A stretch of 64,000 nt of DNA from JAVDCA01 sp035293985 (GCA_035293985.1 DATGLS010000040.1:1-64000), one strand, 5' to 3'. Numbered from the stretch's first letter, positions 52,178 through 61,206 are shown. A program made the numbers and translations. The notes: generated by a model from the letters alone, not told the origin.

Positions 52178-55100
52178 ATGGCGGTACGGATTTTTCTGTC
52201 GGCCGTCTCCGATGAATTTCGCGACTATCGCGCGCTCCTGCGTTCCGATCTCACCCGGCACAATGTCGAGGTGAAGGTTCAGGAAGATTTCAAGGAATAC
52301 GGCCACAGCACGCTCGAGAAGCTCGATCTCTATATCGACGAATGTGACGCGGTCATTCACCTCGTCGGCGATCTGCCCGGTTGGGAGGTGCCGGCGGCGG
52401 CGCTCAAATCGCTGCTCGCGCGATATCCCGACATTGTCGAAAAGCTGCCGCCGCTGAAGCCGGTCTTCGCCGAAGGCCGCGGCCTGTCCTATACCCAGGC
52501 GGAGGCGTGGCTTGCCCTCTACCACGACAAGACGCTGCTGATCGCCAGGGCCGGCTCCGGCGCGCCGCGCGGGCCGAGGTACAAGCCGACCGACGCCTCG
52601 CGCGCCGCCCAGGCGGCGCATCTCGCCATGCTCGCGAAGGTCGAGCGCTTCGGCGTCCCTTTCGCCAACCCGGACGAGCTGGCGAAGCAGATCGCTGTCG
52701 CATTGATCGACATCCTGGCCAGGGAGCACAGCGCCACGCTGGCCAAGGAGCAAGGCGTTGTGCGCCGCCGGCAGCCCAACAACCTGCCCTATGCCTCGCT
52801 CGGTCCGCTGTTCAAGGGCCGCGACCGCTTTATGGAGATGCTCCACGACAGCCTCTGGCGACGCCGCAACGGCGGCGCGACCGCGGTGGTCGGCAAGGCG
52901 CTGCACGGGCTCGGCGGCGTCGGCAAGACGCGGCTCTCGGTCGAGTACGCCTACAAATATGCCGCCGACTATTCGGCCTTGCTGTTCGTCTCGGCCGATT
53001 CGCCGCAGCTGCTCGATGCCGGCCTCGCCAAGCTGGCGGAGCCCGACATTCTCGATCTCTCCGCGGAGGAGTTGGCGAAGGGCGGCGTCCCCGCCGTGCT
53101 GCGCTGGCTCGAGAACAACCCGCTGTGGCTCTTAATTTTCGATAATGTCGACGACGAGTCCGCCGCGGCGGCGGTCGAGAACCTGCTGCCGCGCCTGCGC
53201 GGCGGACACGCGCTGATCACCGGCCGCCTGCCCGACTATTCGGCGGCGATCGATACGCTGCCCCTCGATGTTCTGCCGCCGGAGGATGCTGCCGAGTTCC
53301 TGCTCGAGCGTACGAAGGGAAGGCGGGCGGTCGCGCGCGACGATGCGCCGCTCGCTGCAGTGCTCGCCGCCGAGCTCGATGGTCTTGCGCTCGGCCTCGA
53401 GCAGGCCGGCGCCTACATCTGCAAGAATCGCATCGGGCTCGCGAGCTACCTCGCCCTGTGGCGCAAGAACCGCGAGGCGGTGCTCAAATGGGTCGATCGG
53501 CGGCTGATGGGTTACAACAAGGACGTCGGCATGGCGACGACGTGGAAGACGTCGTTCGCGATGCTCACGCCGGGCGGCCGGCGGCTGCTCGACCGCCTCG
53601 CCTTCCTGGCCCCCGAGCCCATTCCCGAAGCGCTGCTCGGCGGCGCGCTGCCGACCGACGACGACCTCATCGACGGCACCATCGCGCTCGCCGATCTCGA
53701 CGGCTACTCGCTGGTCATGCGCGACAGCAATCGCGAGACCTCCCGGTTCTGGGTCCATCGCCTGGTCCTCGACGCGACCCGCCGCAACATGACGATCGAT
53801 GACGCGTGCGCCCGGCTCGGCGAAAGTGTGAAATGGATCCGCGCCGCTTTCGACGACGAGGAGCTGGCGCCGTTCCGCGCGCAGCTGATCCCGCACGTCG
53901 TCTGCGTCCTGCATTTCCTCCATCTCGACGATTATCAGGCCGCGGCCGCGGGCGACTCGCTCGATGCCCTCGCGCAGGAGGCGATCTACGCCCTCCTCGA
54001 CGCCGGCGCCGAGAACATCAGTCCGGAATATCTCGCGAGCGTGCTCAGCGACTTCTACGAGGTCGAGCCGCTGTGGGGCGCGATCAAGGCGTTCCGCACC
54101 GAGAACCGCGCGGCTTGGCCGGCGCTGCAGAAGCAGCTTCTCGGCGTCAACAATTATGTGCTCCGCTATGCCATCGCGGCGACGCTCGCCGATGCCTACG
54201 AGGGCGAGCCCGAGGTGCTGGACGAGATCGTCGCCCTGGTCGAGCGCGCCGGCGAGCACAACGAGTTCGAGGCCGGCGGTTACGCGCTCGCCATGGTCTA
54301 CATGTCCCATCCCGACCTGATCGCGCAGCGCCTGCTCGATCGGCTGGCGGCGGACGCGACCTATGTGGGGCCCTCGATCGTGAGCTTCCTGCTGCTCAAT
54401 CTCGCCTATCGCAAGGAGCAGCGGCCGGTCGACCTGCGCGCGCTCGTCGCGAGCCCGCGCGTGTGGCAGCCGCTGTGGGATTTCACCAAGCTGGACGTCT
54501 GGGAAATCGAGGCGGCCGAAGCCTTCATGGCCGAGCCGCGGCGTGAGCCGGCGCCGGATGCCTCTCCGGAGGTGAAGGATTGTTATGCGTGGTCGGTCAA
54601 GGTCCAGGCCGACATCGATCGGATCCTCGCCGGCGCCGAGATCGGTGCCGCCGTCCGCAAGCTGCTCGAGCGATATCACTCGCTCGGTGAGGACGAGCAG
54701 CCCATTCGCGCCGCCAAGGACGAGCTGGCTGCATGCGCGAGGCTGCCCGAGCTGATGCGCATCCTGTTCGCCCATCCGATCTGGTCGGTGGCGGAGGCGG
54801 CCGCATCGGTGCTCTCCGCGCTGAGCAAGACTGACCCGCGCTGTCTCGACATCATCGACAAGCTGCTCGGGGATGAGAACTGGCGCGTCCAGTACGGCGC
54901 GAACGAGGCCGCTTTCGCGGTTGGCACCCGGCACGAAGCGGTCTTCCACAACGCGGTGCGCCGGCTATACGACCACGCCAACCCCAGGATCCGCGGTCTG
55001 TGCGCGGAAAACCTGATCTCCGTGATGCTCAATTCCGGCCACGACAAGCGCAAGTGCCTGTTCGAGGCCTTCAAGCCGCAGCTCTGCCATTGGCTGCGCG

Positions 55101-55309
55101 ACGAGGATTGCTGGGTGCTCGAGCACGTCTTCCGTCTGTTCAATTCGCTGCACCTGCGCCGCATCGACGCGACCGACCTGCTGGCCGCGCCGGCGTCGCG
55201 CTTGTTCGACGATCGCGCCGATTGGTACAAGCTTTCGCGCGCGGATTTTCTCCGCCACATCGAGCGCCGCAAGCGCGAGCTGATGGCCGCGCCAGCGCAT
55301 GTAAGGTGA
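52178..55309 (+). CDS. NLR-like STAND protein: DUF4062-like + NB-ARC + helical repeats
   Basis: 1043 aa. N-terminal about 1-75 reads as a DUF4062/TIR-like alpha/beta module (RIFLSAVSDEFRDYRALL, VKVQEDF, YIDECDAVIHLVGD). An NB-ARC ATPase spans about 220-540: P-loop GLGGVGKT (244-251), Walker B LLIFDNVDD (about 318-326), sensor-like ALITGR (about 348), LDGLALGLEQAGAYI and a winged-helix end with FWVHRLVLDATRR. The C-terminal 480 residues are helical repeats, HEAT-like near the end (HPIWSVAEAAASVL; NWRVQYGANEAAFAVG). This is the architecture of signal-transducing STAND ATPases, many of which sense invaders and trigger an N-terminal effector. It stands alone between unrelated metabolic genes, with no clear ribosome-binding site. 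Defence is inference. Confidence 0.85.
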   Translation: MAVRIFLSAVSDEFRDYRALLRSDLTRHNVEVKVQEDFKEYGHSTLEKLDLYIDECDAVIHLVGDLPGWEVPAAALKSLLARYPDIVEKLPPLKPVFAEGRGLSYTQAEAWLALYHDKTLLIARAGSGAPRGPRYKPTDASRAAQAAHLAMLAKVERFGVPFANPDELAKQIAVALIDILAREHSATLAKEQGVVRRRQPNNLPYASLGPLFKGRDRFMEMLHDSLWRRRNGGATAVVGKALHGLGGVGKTRLSVEYAYKYAADYSALLFVSADSPQLLDAGLAKLAEPDILDLSAEELAKGGVPAVLRWLENNPLWLLIFDNVDDESAAAAVENLLPRLRGGHALITGRLPDYSAAIDTLPLDVLPPEDAAEFLLERTKGRRAVARDDAPLAAVLAAELDGLALGLEQAGAYICKNRIGLASYLALWRKNREAVLKWVDRRLMGYNKDVGMATTWKTSFAMLTPGGRRLLDRLAFLAPEPIPEALLGGALPTDDDLIDGTIALADLDGYSLVMRDSNRETSRFWVHRLVLDATRRNMTIDDACARLGESVKWIRAAFDDEELAPFRAQLIPHVVCVLHFLHLDDYQAAAAGDSLDALAQEAIYALLDAGAENISPEYLASVLSDFYEVEPLWGAIKAFRTENRAAWPALQKQLLGVNNYVLRYAIAATLADAYEGEPEVLDEIVALVERAGEHNEFEAGGYALAMVYMSHPDLIAQRLLDRLAADATYVGPSIVSFLLLNLAYRKEQRPVDLRALVASPRVWQPLWDFTKLDVWEIEAAEAFMAEPRREPAPDASPEVKDCYAWSVKVQADIDRILAGAEIGAAVRKLLERYHSLGEDEQPIRAAKDELAACARLPELMRILFAHPIWSVAEAAASVLSALSKTDPRCLDIIDKLLGDENWRVQYGANEAAFAVGTRHEAVFHNAVRRLYDHANPRIRGLCAENLISVMLNSGHDKRKCLFEAFKPQLCHWLRDEDCWVLEHVFRLFNSLHLRRIDATDLLAAPASRLFDDRADWYKLSRADFLRHIERRKRELMAAPAHVR

Positions 55310-55322
55310 GCACGGCAGTCGT

Positions 55323-55360
55323 GCCCTCTCTCCCCGCGCGAAGAGCGCGCGGAGAGGGCG
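55323..55360. repeat. GCCCTCTCTCC/GGAGAGGGC hairpin, family D
   Basis: Compact hairpin with arms CCCTCTCTCCCCGCGCG and CGCGCGGAGAGGG. It lies between the convergent STAND and ABC binding-protein genes and may serve as a bidirectional terminator. Confidence 0.6.
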
Positions 55361-55377
55361 CAGGCACTGCGCCTTCC

Positions 55378-56421
55378 CTACTTCGTATCTTTCTTCTTGT
55401 ATGGCCCGAGTTGCGCGGACGCCCACTTGGCGAAGCTCGGGTCGACCACCTGGTCGACCGTGACCGAGCCGTCGATCAGCTTGGCGTCCTTGAAGAACTG
55501 CCAGACGTTCTTGAGCGAGGCGACATTGAGCTCGCCGTTGGGATTGACGTAGTGCGAGCGCATGGCGCGATAGACCGCCGGGTTCTTGATGAACGAATAC
55601 TCGTTGAGGATCGGGATCACCTGATCGGCCGCCGGTGCGGTCAGCCGATCGCCGTTGAGCGCGTCGAGGTAGTCGCGCGCGCCGCGCAGGTAGGCGCGCA
55701 TGAACTTCTTGGCGTCCTCGGGCCGCTCCTTGATGAACTTCTCGCTGTAGAACACCACCGCGGTCTCGAAGTTCGGATAGAACTCGTCCACGCCGAGGAA
55801 GCGCACCGCCTGGTTCGCCTTCTCGATCGACGAGATGCTCGGCTCGACCGAAAGACTGACGTCGATGCCCTTGTTGGTGAAGGCGGGGAGGTGCTGCGGG
55901 AAGCCGAGATAGACCGGATCGACGTCCTTGATCGTCATGCCGGCCTTGCGCATCGCGTAGTCGACGAGGAAATCCTCGCTGTTGCCGGGCGAGGAGATCG
56001 CGATCTTGCGACCCTTGAAGTCGGCGAGCGTCTTGATCTTGCCCTCGTCGTGCAGGTCCTTGCGCACCAGCAGCGATTCGAAGCCGTAGCCCGGCGGGTT
56101 CGAGGCCTTGTCGGCGACGATGCGCAGCGTCACGCCGCGCTTGACCGCGTTGTAGAGCGCCGCCGAAGTCGCGCCGCTCGCAACCGCGAGCTCCCCGGTG
56201 CCGAGCGGCGCCATTGCCTTGGCGGCCGAGTCGAAGCGAATGAACTTGACGGTCAGGCCCTCGTCCTTGAAGTAGCCGCGCTTGTCGGCGATGAAGAACG
56301 GCGAGTCGCTCGATGCGCCGATGGTGCCGACCGCCAGTTCCTGCGCGCTTGCGCCGGCCGCGATTGTCAGCGTCGCGGCGAGCGTGGCGGCGGTGGCGAG
56401 GTTTCTCCAGGCGATCAGCAT
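55378..56421 (-). CDS. ABC substrate-binding protein, NitT/TauT (SsuA/NMT1) family
   Basis: 347 aa periplasmic binding protein. Signal peptide ending GASAQ near residue 27, then AVGTIGASSDSPFFIADKRGYF, the domain-1 GTGELAVASGATSAALYNAV and KGRKIAISSPGNSEDFLVDYAM, as in the SsuA/NMT1-like fold. It has no adjacent permease or ATPase; the same-family pair at 43901-45543, also on the minus strand, is the obvious partner though 10 kb away. Ligand unknown, possibly an aromatic or sulfonated acid given the neighbouring dioxygenase. Confidence 0.9.
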   Translation of the reverse strand: MLIAWRNLATAATLAATLTIAAGASAQELAVGTIGASSDSPFFIADKRGYFKDEGLTVKFIRFDSAAKAMAPLGTGELAVASGATSAALYNAVKRGVTLRIVADKASNPPGYGFESLLVRKDLHDEGKIKTLADFKGRKIAISSPGNSEDFLVDYAMRKAGMTIKDVDPVYLGFPQHLPAFTNKGIDVSLSVEPSISSIEKANQAVRFLGVDEFYPNFETAVVFYSEKFIKERPEDAKKFMRAYLRGARDYLDALNGDRLTAPAADQVIPILNEYSFIKNPAVYRAMRSHYVNPNGELNVASLKNVWQFFKDAKLIDGSVTVDQVVDPSFAKWASAQLGPYKKKDTK

Positions 56422-56444
56422 GCGGCGTCTCCCGTTGTTCCACT

Positions 56445-56581
56445 GTCATGCCCGGGCTTGCTCCGGCTTGCCCCGGGCATCCACGTCTTTGACCCACGGC
56501 ACTCCGCCAGCGAGACGTGGATGGCCGGTCAAGGCGTCGCGAAGCGATGCCGTTCCTCGAACGGCTACGCCCGGCCATGAC
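56445..56581. repeat. Family B repeat, diverged copy
   Basis: GTCATGCCCGGGCTTG...CCGGGCATCCACGTCTT on one side and GACGTGGATGGCCGG...CCCGGCCATGAC on the other, with inserted bases in the middle. Located between the divergent binding-protein and dioxygenase genes, where it occupies most of the upstream region of both. Confidence 0.7.
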
Positions 56582-56652
56582 GAGCATTGGAACCGTACCA
56601 CAGTGCACGGGGCGATCCCCTGCGATATAAGTGCGCAAACGGAGCTACCCGC

Positions 56653-57954
56653 ATGGATGATCGTACCGACCCCCGCCGCAACCATCCGTTGGTGATGGAG
56701 AACCGCACCGCCATGTCGTTCCAGGTGCGGCGCGAGGTGTTCGTCTCGCGCGAGGTGCTGGAGCGCGAGCAGCACGCCTTGTTCGACCGCTGCTGGATGT
56801 ATGTCGGGCACGCCTCCGAGCTCAAAGCCCCGGGCGATTTTCGCACCCGCTGGGCGGCCGGCCGCCCGATCATCTTCTGCCGCGACCGCGCCGGCGAGAT
56901 CCGCTGCCTGATCAACTCCTGCCGCCACCGCGGCGCCATCGTGTGCCGCGAGCGCGAAGGCAACGCGCGCAACTTCTACTGCATGTACCACGGCTGGACC
57001 TACAACGCGGACGGCGGCCTGCGCAACGTGCCGGGCGAGGAGGCCTATCCGCCGAGCTTCGATAAGACGAAAATGGGCCTCGTCGCGGTGCCGCGGCTGG
57101 AGAGCTACCGCGACTTCTGGTTCCTCAATTTCGACCGCGACGCGCCGGATCTCGTCACCTATCTGGCGGGCGCCAAGGACTACATCGATCTCGTCGTCGA
57201 CCAGTCGCCGTCCGGCCGCATGGAGATCATCGCGGGCGTGCAAGAGTACGACATCAAGGCGAACTGGAAGCTCTTGGTCGAGAACAGCGTCGACGACTAT
57301 CATCTGGTCGCGACCCACGCGACCTGGCTCAACTACATGCGCAATTCCGGCGTCAATATCGCGCCGCCGAAGGGCTCTGGCCTGCTGCTCGCCACCAAGG
57401 GATCGGGCAAGGACCTCGGAAACGGGCATCTGACGACCGACAACCCGAACTACCGCGGCCGGCCGGTGGCACGCTGGATTTCGGTCTACGGCGAGGAGGC
57501 GAAGGCCGACATCGACGCCATCCGCGCCGAGCTCGTCGCCCGGCTCGGCGAAGCGCGCGCCGCCCGCGTCGCCGACACCAATCGCAACCTCGTGGTGTTT
57601 CCCAACCTGGTCATCAACGACGGCTCCTCCGTCACGGTGCGCAACTTCTTTCCCGTCGCGCCCGACCGCATGCACGTCACCGCCTGGGCGCTCGGCCCGG
57701 TCGAGGAGACCGAGGCGCAACGCGCCCGCCGCCTGCACGCGTTCCTCACCTTCTACGGTCCGGGAGGCTTTGCCACGCCCGACGACGTCGCGGCGCTGGA
57801 GAACGTCCAGCAGGGGTTTGCGGCCTGGCGCGATGTGGAGTGGAACGACCTCTCGCGCGGCATGGCGCGCAACGACGAGCAGCTCGACACCGACGAGGGG
57901 CACCTGCGCGTCTTCTGGCGGCGTTGGAACGAGCTGATGGAGGAGGCCGCGTGA
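56653..57954 (+). CDS. Aromatic-ring-hydroxylating dioxygenase, alpha subunit
   Basis: 433 aa Rieske non-heme iron oxygenase. Rieske 2Fe-2S ligands CRHRG and CMYHGWTY (about 86-109); mononuclear iron site in ENSVDDYHLVATH (two His) with a distal Asp. It adds both atoms of O2 to an aromatic ring, with a beta subunit encoded next. ATG 56653 follows GGAGC; the upstream frame is not Rieske-like. Start of a two-gene operon. No ferredoxin or reductase gene is adjacent, so electrons must come from components encoded elsewhere. Confidence 0.92.
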   Translation: MDDRTDPRRNHPLVMENRTAMSFQVRREVFVSREVLEREQHALFDRCWMYVGHASELKAPGDFRTRWAAGRPIIFCRDRAGEIRCLINSCRHRGAIVCREREGNARNFYCMYHGWTYNADGGLRNVPGEEAYPPSFDKTKMGLVAVPRLESYRDFWFLNFDRDAPDLVTYLAGAKDYIDLVVDQSPSGRMEIIAGVQEYDIKANWKLLVENSVDDYHLVATHATWLNYMRNSGVNIAPPKGSGLLLATKGSGKDLGNGHLTTDNPNYRGRPVARWISVYGEEAKADIDAIRAELVARLGEARAARVADTNRNLVVFPNLVINDGSSVTVRNFFPVAPDRMHVTAWALGPVEETEAQRARRLHAFLTFYGPGGFATPDDVAALENVQQGFAAWRDVEWNDLSRGMARNDEQLDTDEGHLRVFWRRWNELMEEAA

Positions 57955-58451
57955 ACACGCCTTTCACCGACGCCGTCTCGCGCGCCGAGGTCGAGGACCT
58001 GTTCTACCATGAGGCCGAGCTGCTCGACGGCTGGAAGCTCGACCTGTGGCTCGAGCTGCTCACCGACGACGCGACCTACTACGTGCCGCCGAACGACAAG
58101 CCCGACGCCGATCATCGCTACACGCTGTTCACCATCGCGGATGACATGGTGCGACTGCGCGAGCGCATCATCCGTCTCAAGGACCCGAACTGCCACGCCG
58201 AGTATCCGCCCTCGCGCACGCGCCGGTTCATCACCAACGTGCGCGTTACCGCGGTCGAGGGCGATACCATCTCGGCATCCGCCAACTTCTCCATCCACCG
58301 CTTCCGCCGCGGCGGCACGCACCAGGAATTCGTCGGCCAGTATCGCTATCAGCTCGAGCGCCAGCACGGCATGCTGAAGATCGCCGAACGCCGCGCGATC
58401 CTGGATGCGGAGGAGCTCGGCATGCTGGGATCGGTGAGCTTCATTCTCTGA
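57951..58451 (+). CDS. Aromatic-ring-hydroxylating dioxygenase, beta subunit
   Basis: 166 aa, NTF2-like small subunit that stabilises the alpha3beta3 hexamer. Landmarks: AEVEDLFYHEAELLDGWKLD, WLELLTDDATYYVP, ADDMVRLRERIIRL and a C-terminal AERRAILDAEEL. GTG 57951 overlaps the alpha stop (GTGA) and is preceded by GGAGGAGG. The longer frame upstream is antiparallel to the fold and rejected. Its stop is followed directly by a repeat element before znuB. Confidence 0.92.
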   Translation: MNTPFTDAVSRAEVEDLFYHEAELLDGWKLDLWLELLTDDATYYVPPNDKPDADHRYTLFTIADDMVRLRERIIRLKDPNCHAEYPPSRTRRFITNVRVTAVEGDTISASANFSIHRFRRGGTHQEFVGQYRYQLERQHGMLKIAERRAILDAEELGMLGSVSFIL

Positions 58452-58456
58452 TGCCG

Positions 58457-58525
58457 TAGGTGGACAAAGCGAAGCGTGCCACCGCGACGCCTGCGTGGGC
58501 ACGCTTCGCTTTGCCCACCCTACGA
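58457..58525. repeat. Family C repeat at the dioxygenase/znuB convergence
   Basis: GTAGGTGGACAAAGCGAAGC and the opposite GTGGGCACGCTTCGCTTTGC..CACCCTACG arm. Its end supplies the stop codon of znuB (minus, 58520-58522), so the element reaches into that gene. Confidence 0.75.
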
Positions 58526-59308
58526 TCGGGGCTTCATCAGCGCCGCGAAATACACTGCTCCGCTCAGCGCCGTGATCCAGAAGCTGGTCGGCCAATCGGT
58601 GTAGAACGCGAGCGTGAGCCCGCCCCACGCATCGACCAGCGCCAGCGCCACCGCCAGCGCCACGCCGCTCCAGACTCCGTTGGTCAGGCGCTGCGCCGCG
58701 GCAGCCGGGCCGACCATCAGCGTGAACACCAGCAGCACGCCGACGATCTGCGAGCTTTCCGCCACCGCGATGGCGACCACGACGAGAAAAAGCACCGTGA
58801 TCAGCCGCAGCGACACGCCCTTCGCCTCGGCGATCTCGGGCTGCAGGCTCGCGAAGATCAGTGGGCGGGAGATCGCGGCGAGGCCGGCGAGGCACACGGC
58901 GCCGAGTGCCGCGAGCGTCCGCAGCGTGTCCGGGCCGACCGCGAGCACGTTGCCGAACAGCACGGCGGTCGCCTGCGCGGCGAACGCCGTGTAGAAATGC
59001 ACAAACAGCAGGCCGAAGCCGAGCGACAGTGACAGCACCATGCCGATCGCGACGTCGCGGCCGGAAAGGCGGTCGCCGAGGAGGCCGATGCCGATCCCGG
59101 CGAGCAGGGTGAAGCCGGTGAGCCCGGCGAGCGGCGGCAGCCCGATCAGCACCGCGCCGGTCGCGCCCGCGAAGCCCACATGCGAGAGCGCATGCCCCGC
59201 GAAGGTCTGCCCGCGCAGCACGAGAAAGAATCCGACCGCCCCCGCGACCAGTGCGACGATGCCGCTCGCCACGAACGCATTCTGCATGAAGTCGTAGGCG
59301 AAGATCAT
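58520..59308 (-). CDS. znuB: Zinc ABC transporter permease ZnuB
   Basis: 262 aa inner-membrane permease with about 7-8 helices, metal ABC (ABC-3) family. Conserved LRGQTFAGHALSHVGFAGATG and VLLVFTLMVGPAAAAQRL. It moves zinc (or manganese) delivered by ZnuA. Third gene of znuACB, separated from znuC by a family D repeat (177-base gap), which may lower its expression. The last codons and stop lie in a family C repeat. ATG 59308. Confidence 0.92.
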   Translation of the reverse strand: MIFAYDFMQNAFVASGIVALVAGAVGFFLVLRGQTFAGHALSHVGFAGATGAVLIGLPPLAGLTGFTLLAGIGIGLLGDRLSGRDVAIGMVLSLSLGFGLLFVHFYTAFAAQATAVLFGNVLAVGPDTLRTLAALGAVCLAGLAAISRPLIFASLQPEIAEAKGVSLRLITVLFLVVVAIAVAESSQIVGVLLVFTLMVGPAAAAQRLTNGVWSGVALAVALALVDAWGGLTLAFYTDWPTSFWITALSGAVYFAALMKPRS

Positions 59309-59356
59309 TTTGAGTGCGCCGAATCGGAACGAGCTCGTGCCACAAGCATGGTCTGT

Positions 59357-59464
59357 TCCCCTCCCCCTTGGGTGGAGGGGTCAGGGGTGGGGGTGGCCGT
59401 GTGTGACGATGTATTGCCCGATCGCACGACCCCCACCCCCAGCCCCTCCCCCCAAGGTGGAGGG
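59357..59464. repeat. Family D repeat between znuC and znuB
   Basis: CCCCTCCCCCTTGGGTGG...GGGTGGGGGT and the inverse ACCCCCACCCC...CCAAGGTGGAGGG arms, a large inverted repeat inside the znu operon. Confidence 0.7.
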
Positions 59465-59485
59465 CCCACCGCTTTTGTGGCGCGA

Positions 59486-60310
59486 TCAGTGCGCATGCCC
59501 ATGCCCAGTTCCATGCCCATTCTCATGCTGGTGCGCGTCGTGCTCAAGGTCATGCCCGCGCGACATCACGAAGATGCGGCCGTGCAGGTGGATCACGTCG
59601 ATCTCGGCGCCGTAGAGCCGGCTCAGCACCGGCGCGGTGATCACCTCCTCGACCGGACCGAGCGCCGCTTGCCGGTTGCCGAGATAAAGCACGCGGTCGA
59701 GCGCGCCGAGCAGCGGGTTGACCTCGTGGGCGCTGAAGAGGACCGTGAGCTCGAGCCGCCCGGCGATGTCGCGGACCATGTCGATCACCGCCTGCTGGCG
59801 CGGCGGATCGAGGCTGATCAGCGGCTCGTCGAGCAGCAAGAGCCGCGGCTTGCCGACCAGCGCCTGGGCGATCAGGAGTCGCTGCCGCTCGCCGCCGGAC
59901 AGCTCGGAGATCGGCCGGTATGCCAGCCTCTCGGCGCCGACCAGCGCGAGCGCGCGCGCGACATCGTCGCGGTCGGCGGCGCTGCGCCACGGCAGGCCCC
60001 AGCGATGTCCGTCGACGACGCTGGCGACGAAATCCCAGCCGCGCAGGCGCGAATTCAGGAGCGGCGAGCGCACCTGCGGCGCGTAGCCGATCGCCGGATT
60101 GCCGCGCCGCACCGGCGCATCGAGCACCCGGATGTCGCCGCCGGTAATCGGGATCATGCCGAGGACCGCCCGCATCAGCGTGGTCTTGCCCGAGCCGTTG
60201 GGGCCGAGCACGCCGACGAACTCGCCCTCCTCGATCGTGAGGCTGACGTCGGCGAGGATCGTTCGCTCGCCGAGCGCAATGGTGAGATGCTCGCAGGCGA
60301 TCGCGCTCAT
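59486..60310 (-). CDS. znuC: Zinc ABC transporter ATPase ZnuC
   Basis: 274 aa. Walker A GPNGSGKTTLM, signature LSGGERQRLLIAQAL, Walker B LLLDEPLISLDP and switch His in FSAHEVNP. A His-rich tail (GHDLEHDAHQHENGHGTGHG) of about 25 residues is added to the usual ABC domain and probably binds or senses zinc on the cytoplasmic side. Starts 7 bases after the znuA stop, so translation is probably coupled. Confidence 0.93.
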   Translation of the reverse strand: MSAIACEHLTIALGERTILADVSLTIEEGEFVGVLGPNGSGKTTLMRAVLGMIPITGGDIRVLDAPVRRGNPAIGYAPQVRSPLLNSRLRGWDFVASVVDGHRWGLPWRSAADRDDVARALALVGAERLAYRPISELSGGERQRLLIAQALVGKPRLLLLDEPLISLDPPRQQAVIDMVRDIAGRLELTVLFSAHEVNPLLGALDRVLYLGNRQAALGPVEEVITAPVLSRLYGAEIDVIHLHGRIFVMSRGHDLEHDAHQHENGHGTGHGHAH

Positions 60311-60317
60311 GTGCCGC

Positions 60318-61202
60318 TCATGTCCCGCTGCCGGCGATCGCCGCGTCGACTGCGTCGAGCTCCGTGGCGATCCACTGCTGATAGGTCTTGCCGGGCGGCA
60401 ACGTCTCGCTGACGCCGACGACCCGCACCTCGGCGGCCTGCGCGATCGCGCGCAGCCGTTCGGTCAGCACGTCGCTCACCTGGCTGTTGTAGAGGAGCAG
60501 CTTCACCTTGCGGCGCTTTAGATCGTCGTGCATCGCGGCGAGGTCGTGCGCGCCCGGCTCGGTGTCGTTCATCACGGCCAGCTGGAAGCGCAGGTTGCGC
60601 ATGTCGAGGCCGATGGCGTCCGCCATGTCGCCGAAGATCGGTTCCGTCGCGGTCACCGGCGTTCCGGCGTACTTCGCGCGCATGGCCTCGATCTTGTTGG
60701 TGATCGCCTTGTAGGAATCGTAAAACGCCTTGAGGCGCAGGCGATAGAATTCCTCCCGCGCCGGATGGCGCGCCGTGAGCGCGTCCGCGATCTTCGCCGC
60801 CAGCATCGGCATGCACTTGGGGTCGTACCACAGGTGCGGATTGGCGCCGGGCTTGCGGTGCAGGAGATCGGCAACGACGATCACCTCGCGCTGCGATGCC
60901 GGGGCGCCGGCGAGCAGCCGGTCGACCCACGGATCGTAGTCGACGCCGTTCTCGATCACGATGTCGGCGTCGGCAAGCGCCCGCGCCGCCGCGGCCGTCG
61001 CTTCGAATTGGTGCGGGTCCTGGGCGGGGGTCGAGATGATACCGGCCACGGTCACGTCCTCGCCGCCGATCTGCGCGGCGACATCGCCATAGACATTCTC
61101 CGCCGCCACGATCCGGATCGGCGCCGCATGCGTCGCGGTCGGCCACGCCGTTGCGGGCGCAGCGACGAAAGCACATGCCAGTAGGAGCAAGCCTCGGGTC
61201 AT
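60318..61202 (-). CDS. znuA: Zinc ABC transporter binding protein ZnuA
   Basis: 294 aa. Signal peptide MTRGLLLLACAFVAAPATA, then the metal-binding cluster A-I type receptor: APIRIVAAENVYGDVAAQI, His ligands in DPHQFEATA and NPHLWYDP, and a C-terminal acidic ligand region. It lacks the long His/Asp loop of some ZnuA proteins; the His-rich tail of ZnuC may compensate. First gene of znuACB. ATG 61202 lies only 5 bases from a palindromic operator-like site, so repressor binding would cover the translation start region. Confidence 0.92.
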   Translation of the reverse strand: MTRGLLLLACAFVAAPATAWPTATHAAPIRIVAAENVYGDVAAQIGGEDVTVAGIISTPAQDPHQFEATAAAARALADADIVIENGVDYDPWVDRLLAGAPASQREVIVVADLLHRKPGANPHLWYDPKCMPMLAAKIADALTARHPAREEFYRLRLKAFYDSYKAITNKIEAMRAKYAGTPVTATEPIFGDMADAIGLDMRNLRFQLAVMNDTEPGAHDLAAMHDDLKRRKVKLLLYNSQVSDVLTERLRAIAQAAEVRVVGVSETLPPGKTYQQWIATELDAVDAAIAGSGT

Positions 61203-61206
61203 CGAC

